Shown piece after piece: positions 36,790 to 45,679 of a DNA stretch of 64,000 nt. The notes beneath the pieces are model-generated. The model made no database searches. It had not been told where the DNA came from and saw nothing but the letters and a program-made list of their open reading frames with translations. Numbering within the stretch: the stretch's first letter is position 1; each line of letters starts with the position of its first letter. Source of the DNA: Pleomorphomonas oryzae DSM 16300 (GTDB lineage: Bacteria; Pseudomonadota; Alphaproteobacteria; Rhizobiales; Pleomorphomonadaceae); the NCBI RefSeq assembly GCF_000422965.1, contig NZ_AUHB01000002.1, positions 350,119 through 414,118 on the forward strand, written 5' to 3'. A program made the position numbers and the translations under genes.

Positions 36790-37308
36790 TTAAATTCGCA
36801 TCTTTTCCTTGGCCGCCTTGGCAAATTTCTTGGTGACGCGGTCGCGCTTCAGCTTGGAGATGTGGTCGATGAAAAGAACCCCATCGAGGTGGTCGATCTC
36901 GTGCTGAAGACAGGTGGCGAGCAGACCATCGGCCTCCAACTCCTCCGGCTCGCCGGCGAGATTGGTATAGCGGACGCGAACGCGGGCCGGCCGCTCGACT
37001 TCCTCGTAATACTCGGGGATGGAGAGGCAGCCTTCCTCATAAACCGACAATTCCTCTGACTTCCAAAGGATTTCCGGGTTGATGAAGACACGCGGCTCCT
37101 TGGCATCATCGTCATGCGAGACGTCGATGGTGATCAGGCGGTTCATCTCGCCCACCTGTACGGCGGCGAGTCCGATGCCTGGCGCCGCGTACATGGTCTC
37201 TAGCATGTCCTGGGCGAGCTTGCGCACACCGTCGTCGACGCGGGCGATCGGCGCCGAGGTCAGGCGAAGCTGCGGGGCGGGAAGGATAACGAGCGGGCGT
37301 GTTGACAT
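36790..37308 (-). CDS. def: Peptide deformylase
   Basis: 172 residues. Def removes the N-formyl group from new proteins and complements Fmt in the next gene. The three metal-site motifs are present: [26 protein letters not shown] (Cys ligand) and [13 protein letters not shown] (HExxH). The stop codon abuts the repeat array described just downstream on this strand. Confidence 0.97.
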   Translation of the reverse strand: MSTRPLVILPAPQLRLTSAPIARVDDGVRKLAQDMLETMYAAPGIGLAAVQVGEMNRLITIDVSHDDDAKEPRVFINPEILWKSEELSVYEEGCLSIPEYYEEVERPARVRVRYTNLAGEPEELEADGLLATCLQHEIDHLDGVLFIDHISKLKRDRVTKKFAKAAKEKMRI

Positions 37309-37494
37309 GAAAAGTCAGATACGCACGGCAGCTATTTCCGTCAATAGCGACTATCCGGGCAATCCCTGAAAGCCGTGAAAGGGACGCTTTGCATTGTGAG
37401 ATGGCCGTGATCGAAGCGGAACCCGAGGCAGCAAGGCTTGCCTTCTCTCTGCCCCGCCGGGCAATGTGGCGCCATCTCTGATTTGGGAAGTGCC

Positions 37495-38436
37495 ATGACC
37501 ATTCTCGTTGCCGTCCGCGGCTGGAAGCCCGACCATTGGATCCGCGCCTTGCGGGAGGCCGCTCCAGACCGGAGGGTCGTCCTTCCCGGTGACGAGTTCG
37601 ACCCCGCCACCATCCGCTATGCGCTCGTCTGGAAGCCGGAGCCGGGCTATCTCAAGACCTTTCCCAATCTCGAGGCGATCTTCTCGCTCGGAGCGGGCGT
37701 CGATCACCTGACCACCGATCCCGATCTCCCCGATCTGCCCGTCGTGCGTATCGTCGATCCCGACCTCACCGGCCGGATGACCGAATGGGTGGTGCTCAAC
37801 GTACTCCTGCATCACCGCCGTCATGCCCATTACGCGGCGGCTCAGGCGGCAGCCAGCTGGAAGCCTCTCCGTCAATGGGCCGCAGGTGCTGTCCGTGTCG
37901 GTATCATGGGTCTGGGTGAATTGGGGCGCGATGCGGCGCGGGCACTTTTGGCGCTGGGGTTCAAGGTGAACGGCTGGAGCCGTACCGAGCGGCGGATGGA
38001 CGGCGTCGAGTGCTTCCGCGGCGCACAAGGTCTCGCTCCCTTCCTGGTCCGCACCGATATTCTCGTGTCGCTGTTGCCGCTGACGGCGGAGACCGAAAAC
38101 CTGATCGATCGAGCCGTCATCGACGCCCTTGCCAAGGACGGACCGCTCGGCGGACCGGTGATCCTCAATGCCGGCCGCGGTCGATCGCTGGTGGAACGGG
38201 ACCTGCTCGACGCGTTGAAGGACGGGCGGCTGAAGGGAGCGAGCCTCGATGTGTTCGCCACCGAACCATTGCCGCCGGAGAGTCTCCTCTGGAACGCACC
38301 CAACCTCTTCATGACGCCGCATGTGGCTGCCGAAAGCGATCCGGTGGCACTCAGCCGCTATGTCATAGGAGAGATCGTCGCCTACGAGGCCGGCCAGCCG
38401 CTTCGCCATCTCGTGGATCGCGGCAAGGGTTACTGA
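37495..38436 (+). CDS. ghrA: Glyoxylate/hydroxypyruvate reductase A
   Basis: 313 residues of the D-isomer-specific 2-hydroxyacid dehydrogenase family. It shows FSLGAGVDHL in the substrate domain, VGIMGLGELGRDAARALLALGF for NAD(P) binding, ILNAGRGRSLVERDLLDAL with the catalytic Arg, LDVFATEPLPPES with Glu, and MTPHVAAESD with the catalytic His. GhrA-type enzymes reduce glyoxylate and hydroxypyruvate. The start at 37495 (MTILVAVRGWKPD) follows GGGAAG. It has no operon partner. Confidence 0.88.
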   Translation: MTILVAVRGWKPDHWIRALREAAPDRRVVLPGDEFDPATIRYALVWKPEPGYLKTFPNLEAIFSLGAGVDHLTTDPDLPDLPVVRIVDPDLTGRMTEWVVLNVLLHHRRHAHYAAAQAAASWKPLRQWAAGAVRVGIMGLGELGRDAARALLALGFKVNGWSRTERRMDGVECFRGAQGLAPFLVRTDILVSLLPLTAETENLIDRAVIDALAKDGPLGGPVILNAGRGRSLVERDLLDALKDGRLKGASLDVFATEPLPPESLLWNAPNLFMTPHVAAESDPVALSRYVIGEIVAYEAGQPLRHLVDRGKGY

Positions 38437-38494
38437 GGCAACGCCGAAAGCGGTTAGGCGGCGAAAAGGCAGCGTGGCTAGAGGGCTGTCAGAA

Positions 38495-38526
38495 TTGACG
38501 GCACTCACAACAAACTGTCATATAAG
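38495..38526 (+). promoter_or_regulatory. Putative promoter of the ABC operon
   Basis: TTGACG (38495-38500) is followed after 17 bp by TCATAT, within an AT-rich patch ending TATAAG (38521-38526). CTGTCAT (38515-38521) equals one half of an alphaproteobacterial Pho box, but no good second half was found. Confidence 0.35.
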
Positions 38527-38703
38527 TAAGGTAACTAAGAACGCGGAGACGGCGAACCTTTCCCTGACCGCTCGCGGCATCCTGGATTGGTGCGCCTTCT
38601 GAATCGCGCGAGGCTTGCTTCCCTTTCTTGTAGTCGGGAGGCGGCCGTTGCCGAAGAGTGGGAAATTCGGGTGCCGGGGCGCCCGGCCAACAGGGGAATC
38701 GTC

Positions 38704-39804
38704 ATGTCGTTCAAGTTGTTTCTCGCGTCGACCATCGCCGCGCAGGCTGTTCTGTGCGCTGCGCCGACGTTTGCCGCCTCGCTCGATGACCTCGTCGCTG
38801 CCGCCAAGAAGGAAGGCAAGCTGACCACCATCGCTCTGCCGCATGACTGGTGCGGTTATGGCGCGGTTATCGACGGCTTCAAGGCCAAGTACGGCCTCGA
38901 GGTCAACGAACTCAATCCCGATGCCGGCTCGGGCGACGAGATCGAGGCGATCAAGGCCAACAAGGGCAACACCGGCGATCAGGCCCCCGACGTCGTCGAC
39001 GTCGGCCTCAGCTTCGGCCCGTCGGCCAAGAAAGACGGCCTGCTGCAGCCCTACAAGGTATCGACCTGGGATAGCATCCCCGATACGGCCAAGGATGCCG
39101 AAGGCTACTGGTACGGTGACTATTACGGTGTGATGTCGCTCGGCATCAACAAGGATCTCGTCAAGAACAGCCCGGCCGATTGGGCCGATCTTCTGAAGCC
39201 GGAATATGCCAATGCCGTGGCGTTGGCCGGCGATCCGCGCGCCTCGTCCCAGGCCATTTCGGCTGTCTTCGCCTCGGGTCTCTCTGCCGCCGGCGGCGAT
39301 GTCGCCAAGGCTGGCGAGGCTGGCCTCGGCTTCTTCAAGGACGTGGTGGCCAAGGGCAACTTCGTTCCGGTGATCGGCAAGTCGGCCTCGCTCGCTCAGG
39401 GTACGACCCCGATTATCGCTGCCTGGGACTACAATCTCCTGTCCTGGCGCGACACGCTGGCCGGCAACCCGCCCATGGACGTCGTCGTGCCGAAGACCGG
39501 TGTGCTGGCTGGCGTCTACATTCAGGCGATCTCGGCCTACGCGCCGCATCCCAACGCTGCCAAGCTGTGGATGGAATACCTCTATTCGGACGAAGGTCAG
39601 CTCGGCTGGCTGAAGGGCTACTGCCATCCGATCCGCTTCAACGATCTTTCCAAGAACGGCAAGATTCCGAAGGAGCTGCTCGACAAGCTGCCGCCGGCCG
39701 AGGCTTATGCCAACGCCATCTTCCCGACGCTCGACGAGCAGGCGGCCTACAAGGAAACCATCACCAAGAATTGGGACAGCGTCGTCGGCGCCGACGTCAA
39801 GTAA
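38704..39804 (+). CDS. ABC transporter substrate-binding protein (polyamine/iron/phosphonate type)
   Basis: 366 residues. A signal peptide (MSFKLFLASTIAAQAVLCAA, cleavage near TFAA-S) is followed by a class II binding fold of the PotD/AfuA superfamily: AAKKEGKLTTIALP, VVDVGLSFGPSAK and PIIAAWDYNLLSWRD. The product is periplasmic. Two permeases and an ATPase follow in the same direction. Substrate cannot be fixed; spermidine/putrescine, ferric ion and 2-aminoethylphosphonate importers share this layout. The start at 38704 fits the signal peptide; longer readings put 39 residues ahead of it. Confidence 0.85.
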   Translation: MSFKLFLASTIAAQAVLCAAPTFAASLDDLVAAAKKEGKLTTIALPHDWCGYGAVIDGFKAKYGLEVNELNPDAGSGDEIEAIKANKGNTGDQAPDVVDVGLSFGPSAKKDGLLQPYKVSTWDSIPDTAKDAEGYWYGDYYGVMSLGINKDLVKNSPADWADLLKPEYANAVALAGDPRASSQAISAVFASGLSAAGGDVAKAGEAGLGFFKDVVAKGNFVPVIGKSASLAQGTTPIIAAWDYNLLSWRDTLAGNPPMDVVVPKTGVLAGVYIQAISAYAPHPNAAKLWMEYLYSDEGQLGWLKGYCHPIRFNDLSKNGKIPKELLDKLPPAEAYANAIFPTLDEQAAYKETITKNWDSVVGADVK

Positions 39805-39846
39805 GGCCCGGCGCGGCCTGAGAGCCGCCTGCCCTGATTATCGATC

Positions 39847-39879
39847 CCGCCCTCCAGTCTTGCACTGGAGGGCGGTTTT
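39847..39879 (+). terminator. Terminator-like attenuator after the binding-protein gene
   Basis: CCGCCCTCCAG (39847-39857) pairs perfectly with CTGGAGGGCGG (39865-39875), followed by TTTT. Placed inside the operon, it would give more binding protein than permease, a common arrangement. Confidence 0.88.
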
Positions 39880-39909
39880 CCGCGATCGCCGGTCCGGATA
39901 GCCAACAGC

Positions 39910-40788
39910 ATGGTTTCCAACGCTTCGCCTGCCAGTCTTCCTCGCCCGCGCGTGCCCTGGGCCGTCGTCGGCGTCACGCCCTTCATGATCTTTGCCGTGC
40001 TGTTCCTGATTTTGCCGACCCTTTTTCTGGTGGTCGGCGCGTTTCAGGATGTGAGCGGCAGCTTCACGCTGGCCAATCTCGGCAAGCTGTGGACCCCGAC
40101 CATTCTGTCTTCCTACTGGATCTCCATCAAGGTGTCGGTCGCCTCGGCGGTGATGGGTGCAGTGATCGGTGCATTCATCGCTTACGCGGCAGTGTCCGGC
40201 GGCCTGCCACGCTGGATCCGGCCGACCGTCATGACATTCTCCGGCGTTGCGTCGCAGTTCGCCGGCGTACCACTTGCCTTCGCCTTCCTGGCAACGCTGG
40301 GTCGGCAGGGACTGGTTACGATCTTCCTGTCGTTCCTGGGGCTCAATATCTACGCCCAGGGGTTCAACCTGCTGTCCTTCTGGGGGCTGACGCTCACCTA
40401 CCTCTATTTCCAGATCCCGTTGATGGTGCTGATCGTCTCGCCAGCCATCGAAGGCATCAAAAAGGAATGGCGCGAAGCGGCCACCATCCTGGGCGCCTCC
40501 AACTGGCAATACTGGCGGCATATCGCCGGTCCGGTGCTGCTGCCGAGCTTTCTCGGCGCGACGCTGCTGCTGTTCGCCAATGCCTTCGGTGCCATTGCCA
40601 CGGCCTATGCGTTGACTGGTTCGTCGCTGAACATCGTCACCATTCTGCTCTATGCGCAGATTCGGGGCGACGTGCTGCATGATCAGAACCTGGGCTATGC
40701 CATCGCCTTCGGCATGATCGTCATCACCGGTCTTTCCAATCTTTGCTACATTCTGCTCCGCGTGCGCAGCGAAAGGTGGCTCAAATGA
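39910..40788 (+). CDS. ABC transporter permease (PotB-like)
   Basis: 292 residues with six hydrophobic segments and the EAA loop typical of importer permeases (EWREAATILGASNWQYWRHIAGPVLLPSFLGA). The first helix is near 20-45 (GVTPFMIFAVLFLILPTLFLVV). Its TGA overlaps the next ATG (ATGA), so the two permeases are translationally coupled. It belongs to the importer that starts at 38704. Confidence 0.9.
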   Translation: MVSNASPASLPRPRVPWAVVGVTPFMIFAVLFLILPTLFLVVGAFQDVSGSFTLANLGKLWTPTILSSYWISIKVSVASAVMGAVIGAFIAYAAVSGGLPRWIRPTVMTFSGVASQFAGVPLAFAFLATLGRQGLVTIFLSFLGLNIYAQGFNLLSFWGLTLTYLYFQIPLMVLIVSPAIEGIKKEWREAATILGASNWQYWRHIAGPVLLPSFLGATLLLFANAFGAIATAYALTGSSLNIVTILLYAQIRGDVLHDQNLGYAIAFGMIVITGLSNLCYILLRVRSERWLK

Positions 40789-41567
40789 AGAGCAACCGTC
40801 TGGGCCACTGGCTCGCCATTCTGATCGGCACGCTGTATTTCCTGGTGCCGCTGGCCGCCACCTTCGAATTCTCGCTCAGGAAAGTCCGGGGCATCTATAG
40901 CTTTGAGGCCTATCGGGTGGTGCTGGCCGATCCGCAGTTCCAGGCATCGTTCAGTTTCTCGGTGGCGCTTGCCGTCGTGACGATCGTTTTCGGCATGGCG
41001 ATCATCGTGCCGATGGCCTACTTCGTCGAACTGCGGCTCAGGAAGCTCAGGCCCTTCATCGAGTTCGTGACGCTTCTGCCGCTGGTGGTGCCGGCCATCG
41101 TCATCGTCTTCGGCTATCTGCGCCTTTACAACTCGTCGAGCCTCTTGCCTCTGACCAACTCGTCGCTCGGCACCAACTTCCTGCTGATCTGCGGCTATGT
41201 GACGCTGGCTCTGCCCTACATGTACCGCTCGATCGAGACCGGCCTTCGCTCGATCGACGTTCGGACGCTGACCGAGGCCGCCGAAAGCCTCGGCGCCTCC
41301 TCAGGCACCATCATCTGGCGCATCATCCTGCCCAACATCCGTTCGGCCATGCTCTCGGGTGCCTTCCTGACCTTTGCCATCGTCATTGGCGAATTCACCT
41401 TCGCCAGCCTGCTCAACCGGCCGGCTTTCGGTCCTTACCTCCAGCTCATCGGCGCCAACCGCGCCTACGAGCCGGCAGCGCTGGCCGTCATGGCCTTCAT
41501 GATCACCTGGGCCTGCATGGGCATCATTCAAGTGGTCTCCCGCAACACCGCAGCCGCCCGCCACTGA
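40785..41567 (+). CDS. ABC transporter permease (PotC-like)
   Basis: 260 residues, second half of the permease pair. Six hydrophobic segments are seen, with the EAA loop LTEAAESLGASSGTIIWRIILPNIRSAML. The start at 40785 is fixed by the ATGA overlap with the upstream permease. The ATPase follows after 26 bp. Confidence 0.9.
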   Translation: MKSNRLGHWLAILIGTLYFLVPLAATFEFSLRKVRGIYSFEAYRVVLADPQFQASFSFSVALAVVTIVFGMAIIVPMAYFVELRLRKLRPFIEFVTLLPLVVPAIVIVFGYLRLYNSSSLLPLTNSSLGTNFLLICGYVTLALPYMYRSIETGLRSIDVRTLTEAAESLGASSGTIIWRIILPNIRSAMLSGAFLTFAIVIGEFTFASLLNRPAFGPYLQLIGANRAYEPAALAVMAFMITWACMGIIQVVSRNTAAARH

Positions 41568-41593
41568 CCGGCCCCATCCCACGGAACCGCCCG

Positions 41594-42658
41594 ATGTCCT
41601 TCATCGAAATCAGTCATCTTAAGAAGTCCTTCGGTCCGAACACCGTGGTCCATGACTTCAATCTTTCCATCGAGAAGGGTGAGTTCATTTCCTTCCTCGG
41701 CCCCTCGGGCTGCGGCAAGACCACCATCCTCAGAATGATTGCCGGCTTCGAGACCGCTTCATCGGGCTCGATCCGTGTCGGTGGTGCTGAGATGACCAAC
41801 CTGCCGCCGGCAAAGCGCAATGTCGGCATGGTGTTCCAGGCCTACGCGCTCTTCCCCAACCTGACGGTGGCGGGCAACATCGGCTTCGGTCTGAAGATCG
41901 CCGGCAAGGATAAGGGTGAGATCGACGCGCGCGTTGCCGAGATGCTGGAACTGATCAAGCTGCCCGAGCTCGGCGATCGCTATCCCTACCAGCTCTCCGG
42001 CGGCCAGCAGCAGCGCGTGGCGCTCGCCCGCGCCCTGGCCATCAAGCCACAGGTTCTGTTACTGGACGAGCCGTTGTCGGCGCTCGATGCCAAGATCCGC
42101 GTCTCCCTGCGCGAGGAGATTCGCTCGCTGCAGCGTGAACTGGGCATCACCACCGTCTTCGTGACGCACGACCAGGAGGAGGCGCTGTCCATCTCCGATC
42201 GCATCGTGGTGATGAACCAGGGCCATGCCGACCAGATCGGCACGCCGTCGGAAATCTATAACAATCCGGCGACGCGCTTCGTCGCGAGCTTCGTCGGCAC
42301 GCTCAATCTTCTGGAAGCCCGCGTCGTCGACCCGGCAACCGGCCGTGTATCGATCGACGGTCAGCCGGTGGTGACCAAGCGTGATATGTCCGCCTTCGGA
42401 ATTGCCGACGAAGCAATCGTCGCGCTGAGGCCCGAAGCGCTCATTCTCGGCGCTGGGGATGACGACCGCAACACGCTGACGGGTACCGTCGAAGAGGTGG
42501 CTTTCCTCGGCGCCGTCATCCGCGTGCGGGTGCGGCTCAGGGAGGCGCGGGTGTCGCTCGACATTTTCAACGATCCGACGCTTGATCTGCCCAAGATCGG
42601 TATGGCGGCCAGTGTCTCCTTCAAGAAGGAAGACCTTCTGATTATCGCTTCCCATTGA
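41594..42658 (+). CDS. ABC transporter ATP-binding protein (PotA/FbpC type)
   Basis: 354 residues. It shows Walker A GPSGCGKTTILRMIAG, Q-loop MVFQAYALFPNL, signature YQLSGGQQQRVALARAL, Walker B VLLLDEPLSALD and VTHDQEEAL. A C-terminal TOBE-like domain (residues about 280-354: EAIVALRPEALILG) is typical of polyamine, iron and aminoethylphosphonate importers. It powers the permeases just upstream. A terminator follows. Confidence 0.93.
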   Translation: MSFIEISHLKKSFGPNTVVHDFNLSIEKGEFISFLGPSGCGKTTILRMIAGFETASSGSIRVGGAEMTNLPPAKRNVGMVFQAYALFPNLTVAGNIGFGLKIAGKDKGEIDARVAEMLELIKLPELGDRYPYQLSGGQQQRVALARALAIKPQVLLLDEPLSALDAKIRVSLREEIRSLQRELGITTVFVTHDQEEALSISDRIVVMNQGHADQIGTPSEIYNNPATRFVASFVGTLNLLEARVVDPATGRVSIDGQPVVTKRDMSAFGIADEAIVALRPEALILGAGDDDRNTLTGTVEEVAFLGAVIRVRVRLREARVSLDIFNDPTLDLPKIGMAASVSFKKEDLLIIASH

Positions 42659-42688
42659 GGGCTATCTGCCGGTGCCTCGTTCATGGAC

Positions 42689-42719
42689 AAGGCCGCTCTC
42701 CGTGGAGAGCGGCCTTTCG
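42689..42719 (+). terminator. Intrinsic terminator after the ABC operon
   Basis: AAGGCCGCTCTCC (42689-42701) pairs with GGAGAGCGGCCTT (42704-42716), followed by a short T-run. It lies between converging genes. Confidence 0.8.
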
Positions 42720-42740
42720 TGCTTCCTGGGGTAGGAGCGA

Positions 42741-43310
42741 TCAGGGTGCCGGGGTGGGGGCAGGCGCCTCATCTTGGCCCGGACCGGCGTCCTGATCCGT
42801 CCAGCGCTGCATCATGCCGGGATGATGGCGGCCATGCTTACCTTCGCGGCCCCAGCCATCGCGGTCGGGGCGGCTGGGAAGCGAGTACGTGCCGTCATCG
42901 TTGCGGTCGAGCCGGCTGAGCATGTGATCGCCTGCCGCCTCCATTTCGGCCTTGGTGATCTTTCCGTCGCCGTCGGCGTCGAGGCGCTGGAAGGAACGGA
43001 CCATCATCTCCCGGTGCTGCTTCCAGAACCAGGGCTCGAAGTCCTGAATGGTGATCCCGTCTTTGCCGCTGGGATTGGCCTCGGTGAACATCTTGTCGCG
43101 GTAGGCCGCGATCTCAGCTTGGTCCAGCTTGCCGTCCTTGTTGGTATCGGCCTCGGCGAACAGCTTCATCGGGCCGCCCTCAGGGCCCATGCCCATCATG
43201 CCCATGGGACCCATACCCATCGGCCCCATGCCGGGACCGGCGGCGAAGGCAACAGTGCCGATAGCGACGACAGAGATGGCGGAAATCGTAGCGAGTGTGA
43301 GCGCTTTCAC
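42741..43310 (-). CDS. Secreted EF-hand calcium-binding protein
   Basis: 189 residues. A signal peptide (MKALTLATISAISVVAIGTV) is followed by a Gly/Met/Pro-rich stretch (GPMGMGPMGMMGMGPEGG). EF-hand loops are DTNKDGKLDQAE near 55, DADGDGKITKAE near 108 and a shortened DRNDDGTYS near 132. The C-terminus is rich in His, Asp and Pro. It probably binds calcium in the periplasm. It diverges from a two-component system 221 bp away, which may respond to or regulate it; that link is inferred from position only. It reads toward the ABC operon terminator. Confidence 0.85.
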   Translation of the reverse strand: MKALTLATISAISVVAIGTVAFAAGPGMGPMGMGPMGMMGMGPEGGPMKLFAEADTNKDGKLDQAEIAAYRDKMFTEANPSGKDGITIQDFEPWFWKQHREMMVRSFQRLDADGDGKITKAEMEAAGDHMLSRLDRNDDGTYSLPSRPDRDGWGREGKHGRHHPGMMQRWTDQDAGPGQDEAPAPTPAP

Positions 43311-43531
43311 GGGAGCTTCTCCTTGTTGTCCGTTTCGCCGACGGCTCGATGGGGGTTCCCGTCGGCGGTGAGATCAACATAGGGAGCAATTGTCGCGCAA
43401 GTTCGCCGGGAAAGGCTGTGGTTGTATTGAGCCGTAACTGCACCGGCTGCTGATACAGCTTGATACCATTTCCTTTGGCATCGTTCCGGCGGATCGCTAT
43501 TCTTGAGAAAGGGATCGCCCGAGTATCAGTC

Positions 43532-44260
43532 ATGACCGAGCCACAGCCGCATATCCTCGTCGTCGACGACCATCGTGAAATCCGCGACCTCATCGGCCGC
43601 TATCTCATCAAGAACGGCTTCCGCGTCACCACGTCGGAAAGCGCGGCGGCGGCCCGCAAGGCGCTCAAGGCAGCTGCCGTCGATCTCGTGGTGCTCGACA
43701 TCATGATGCCCGGCGAGGATGGGCTCAGCCTCTGCCGCTTCCTGCGTGAGAGCTCGGAGACACCGGTCATCCTGCTCACCGCCATGGCCGAAGATACCGA
43801 CCGCGTGGTCGGCCTGGAGATCGGCGCCGACGATTACCTCACCAAGCCGTTCAACCCGCGCGAACTGCTCGCCCGCATCCGCGCTGTGCTGCGGCGGACC
43901 CAGGCGGTGCCCAAGCCTCGCGATCCGCTGGAAGCCCGGCAACTGAGGTTCGATCGCTTCATGCTCGATGCCCGCCGCCGCGAGCTGATCGGCGGCGACG
44001 GTGTGGCATTGCCGTTGTCGACCGCCGAGTTTCAGTTGCTGACCGCCTTCTTGAAGCGCCCCAACATGGTGCTGAACCGCGATCAGCTGATGGATCTCAC
44101 ATCTGGGCGCACGCCTCAGATTTTCGACCGTTCCATTGACAATCAAGTCAGCCGGCTTCGCAAGAAGATCGAGGTCGACCCCAAGAATCCCGAATTGATC
44201 AAGACCGTCTGGGGTGGCGGCTACATCTTCGCGGCCGACGTGGAGGAAGTTTCCGAGTGA
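43532..44260 (+). CDS. OmpR-family response regulator
   Basis: 242 residues. The receiver domain (1-120) has acidic DD in ILVVDDHREI, phospho-Asp56 in VVLDIMMPGEDG, Thr in ILLTAM and Lys in GADDYLTKPF. The C-terminal winged helix (140-235) shows LSTAEFQLLTAFLKRP and DRSIDNQVSRLRKKIE...IKTVWGGGYIF. It is a DNA-binding regulator paired with the kinase whose GTG overlaps its stop. The start at 43532 (MTEPQPHILVVDD) fits the family; a longer reading adds 24 residues. Confidence 0.94.
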   Translation: MTEPQPHILVVDDHREIRDLIGRYLIKNGFRVTTSESAAAARKALKAAAVDLVVLDIMMPGEDGLSLCRFLRESSETPVILLTAMAEDTDRVVGLEIGADDYLTKPFNPRELLARIRAVLRRTQAVPKPRDPLEARQLRFDRFMLDARRRELIGGDGVALPLSTAEFQLLTAFLKRPNMVLNRDQLMDLTSGRTPQIFDRSIDNQVSRLRKKIEVDPKNPELIKTVWGGGYIFAADVEEVSE

Positions 44261-45648
44261 GGCTCCGCTTCTTTCCCCGCAGCCTTGCCGGTCAGCTGTC
44301 GGTCCTGCTGATCGCCGCCGTGCTGATCGCCCAGATGGTAACGCTGGCCTTCTTTGCCGAAAGCCGGCGCACGGCGATCGATGCGGCGGCGCGTGAACAG
44401 GTACTTGGCCGCATTGCCACGCTCGCCAACCTGATCGAGGAGACGCCGGCCGGCCAGCGCGACCGCATCCTCGCCGCGCTCAGCACCAGTCGTATCAGCT
44501 ATTCGGTCGCGCCCGAGTCCTTGGTGAAGGGAACAGGCGTGGTTTGGCCCGATGCGGAGACACGCGACAAGCTCACCGAAATATTCGGGGCCAATCGGGA
44601 GGTGCGAGCCCAATTTGCCGAGAATGATCGAGATGAGGGCGATCCTCATCCGATGATGCATGGCAACGGGTTCGGGCCGAGAGGGCGGCCGCTGATGAAG
44701 CCTTGGCCGCCGACACTGGCGCTATCGGTGCGCCTGTCCGATGGTGCCTGGCTCAACTCCGAAACCCTGTTGCCACGACCCCAACTCTGGGCATGGCCGG
44801 TGGTGGTGTCGACCTTACTGACGGTGATTGCCATATCGCTGGTCATGGCGCTGTCGGTGCGCCGCATCACCAAGCCGCTTAGGGAGCTGGCGCAAGCCTC
44901 CGACAAGCTCGGGCGTGGAGAGGGCGTCCCCGACCTGCCCGAACGCGGCCCGGAGGAAATTCTCCGCGCCAACCGTGCCTTCAATGCCATGCAAGCACGC
45001 GTCAGCCGCTTCGTCAGCGACCGCACGCGTATGGTCGCGGCGATCAGTCACGATCTCCGCACACCGCTGACATCCCTGCGTCTCAGGGCGGAGTTTATCG
45101 ACGACGACGAGACGCGCGAGCGAATGGTCGATACCATCGATGAGATGACCCGCATGGCCGAGGCGACGCTGGCTTTTGCCCGTGATGATGCGACCGCCGA
45201 GGACTCGCGCAACACCGACCTCGTGGCGCTGGTCGAGGCGGTCTCCGCCGACTTTTCCGACCTTGGCCACGACGTCACCGTGGAAGGCCCCGAGCATCTC
45301 TATCTCTCCGTACGGCAGGTATCCCTCCGCCGTGCCTTGCGCAATCTGGTCGAGAACGCCGTCCGTTACGGTCTCCGTGCCCGCGTTCGGCTGGAGCGCC
45401 TGCCGCATGCCGTCGTCATCGCCGTCGACGACGATGGTCCCGGCATCCCCGAGGACAAGATGGAGGAGGTGTTCGCGCCCTTCACGCGGCTGGAAACCTC
45501 GCGCAACCTGGAAACTGGTGGCGTCGGCCTCGGCCTCGCCACGGCGCGTTCGATCGTCCGCGCCCACGGTGGCGAATTGACGCTTGCCAATCGGCCCGGC
45601 GGCGGTTTGACTGCGGCGATTCACCTGCCGGTCGCCGCCGAGACTTGA
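44257..45648 (+). CDS. EnvZ-like sensor histidine kinase
   Basis: 463 residues starting with GTG inside the regulator's TGA (GTGA overlap). Transmembrane helices near 10-32 and 178-200 flank a periplasmic loop of about 145 residues with a His/Met-containing segment (DPHPMMHGNGFG). HAMP follows, then AAISHDLRTPLTSLRLRAEF with phospho-His265, LRNLVENAVRYG (N box), DDDGPGIPEDKM and GVGLGLATARSIVRAHGG. The signal is unknown; the divergent EF-hand gene hints at metal or envelope sensing. Confidence 0.93.
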   Translation: MRLRFFPRSLAGQLSVLLIAAVLIAQMVTLAFFAESRRTAIDAAAREQVLGRIATLANLIEETPAGQRDRILAALSTSRISYSVAPESLVKGTGVVWPDAETRDKLTEIFGANREVRAQFAENDRDEGDPHPMMHGNGFGPRGRPLMKPWPPTLALSVRLSDGAWLNSETLLPRPQLWAWPVVVSTLLTVIAISLVMALSVRRITKPLRELAQASDKLGRGEGVPDLPERGPEEILRANRAFNAMQARVSRFVSDRTRMVAAISHDLRTPLTSLRLRAEFIDDDETRERMVDTIDEMTRMAEATLAFARDDATAEDSRNTDLVALVEAVSADFSDLGHDVTVEGPEHLYLSVRQVSLRRALRNLVENAVRYGLRARVRLERLPHAVVIAVDDDGPGIPEDKMEEVFAPFTRLETSRNLETGGVGLGLATARSIVRAHGGELTLANRPGGGLTAAIHLPVAAET

Positions 45649-45679
45649 GCGGCGCCGGAAGCCCACAATCAGGAGCGTC

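Noticed and set aside
36562-36793. Open frames with LPAPSGAR-like repeated peptides
   Set aside because: These come from the hairpin repeat read in both directions; a similar peptide occurs at the 55.3 kb copy.
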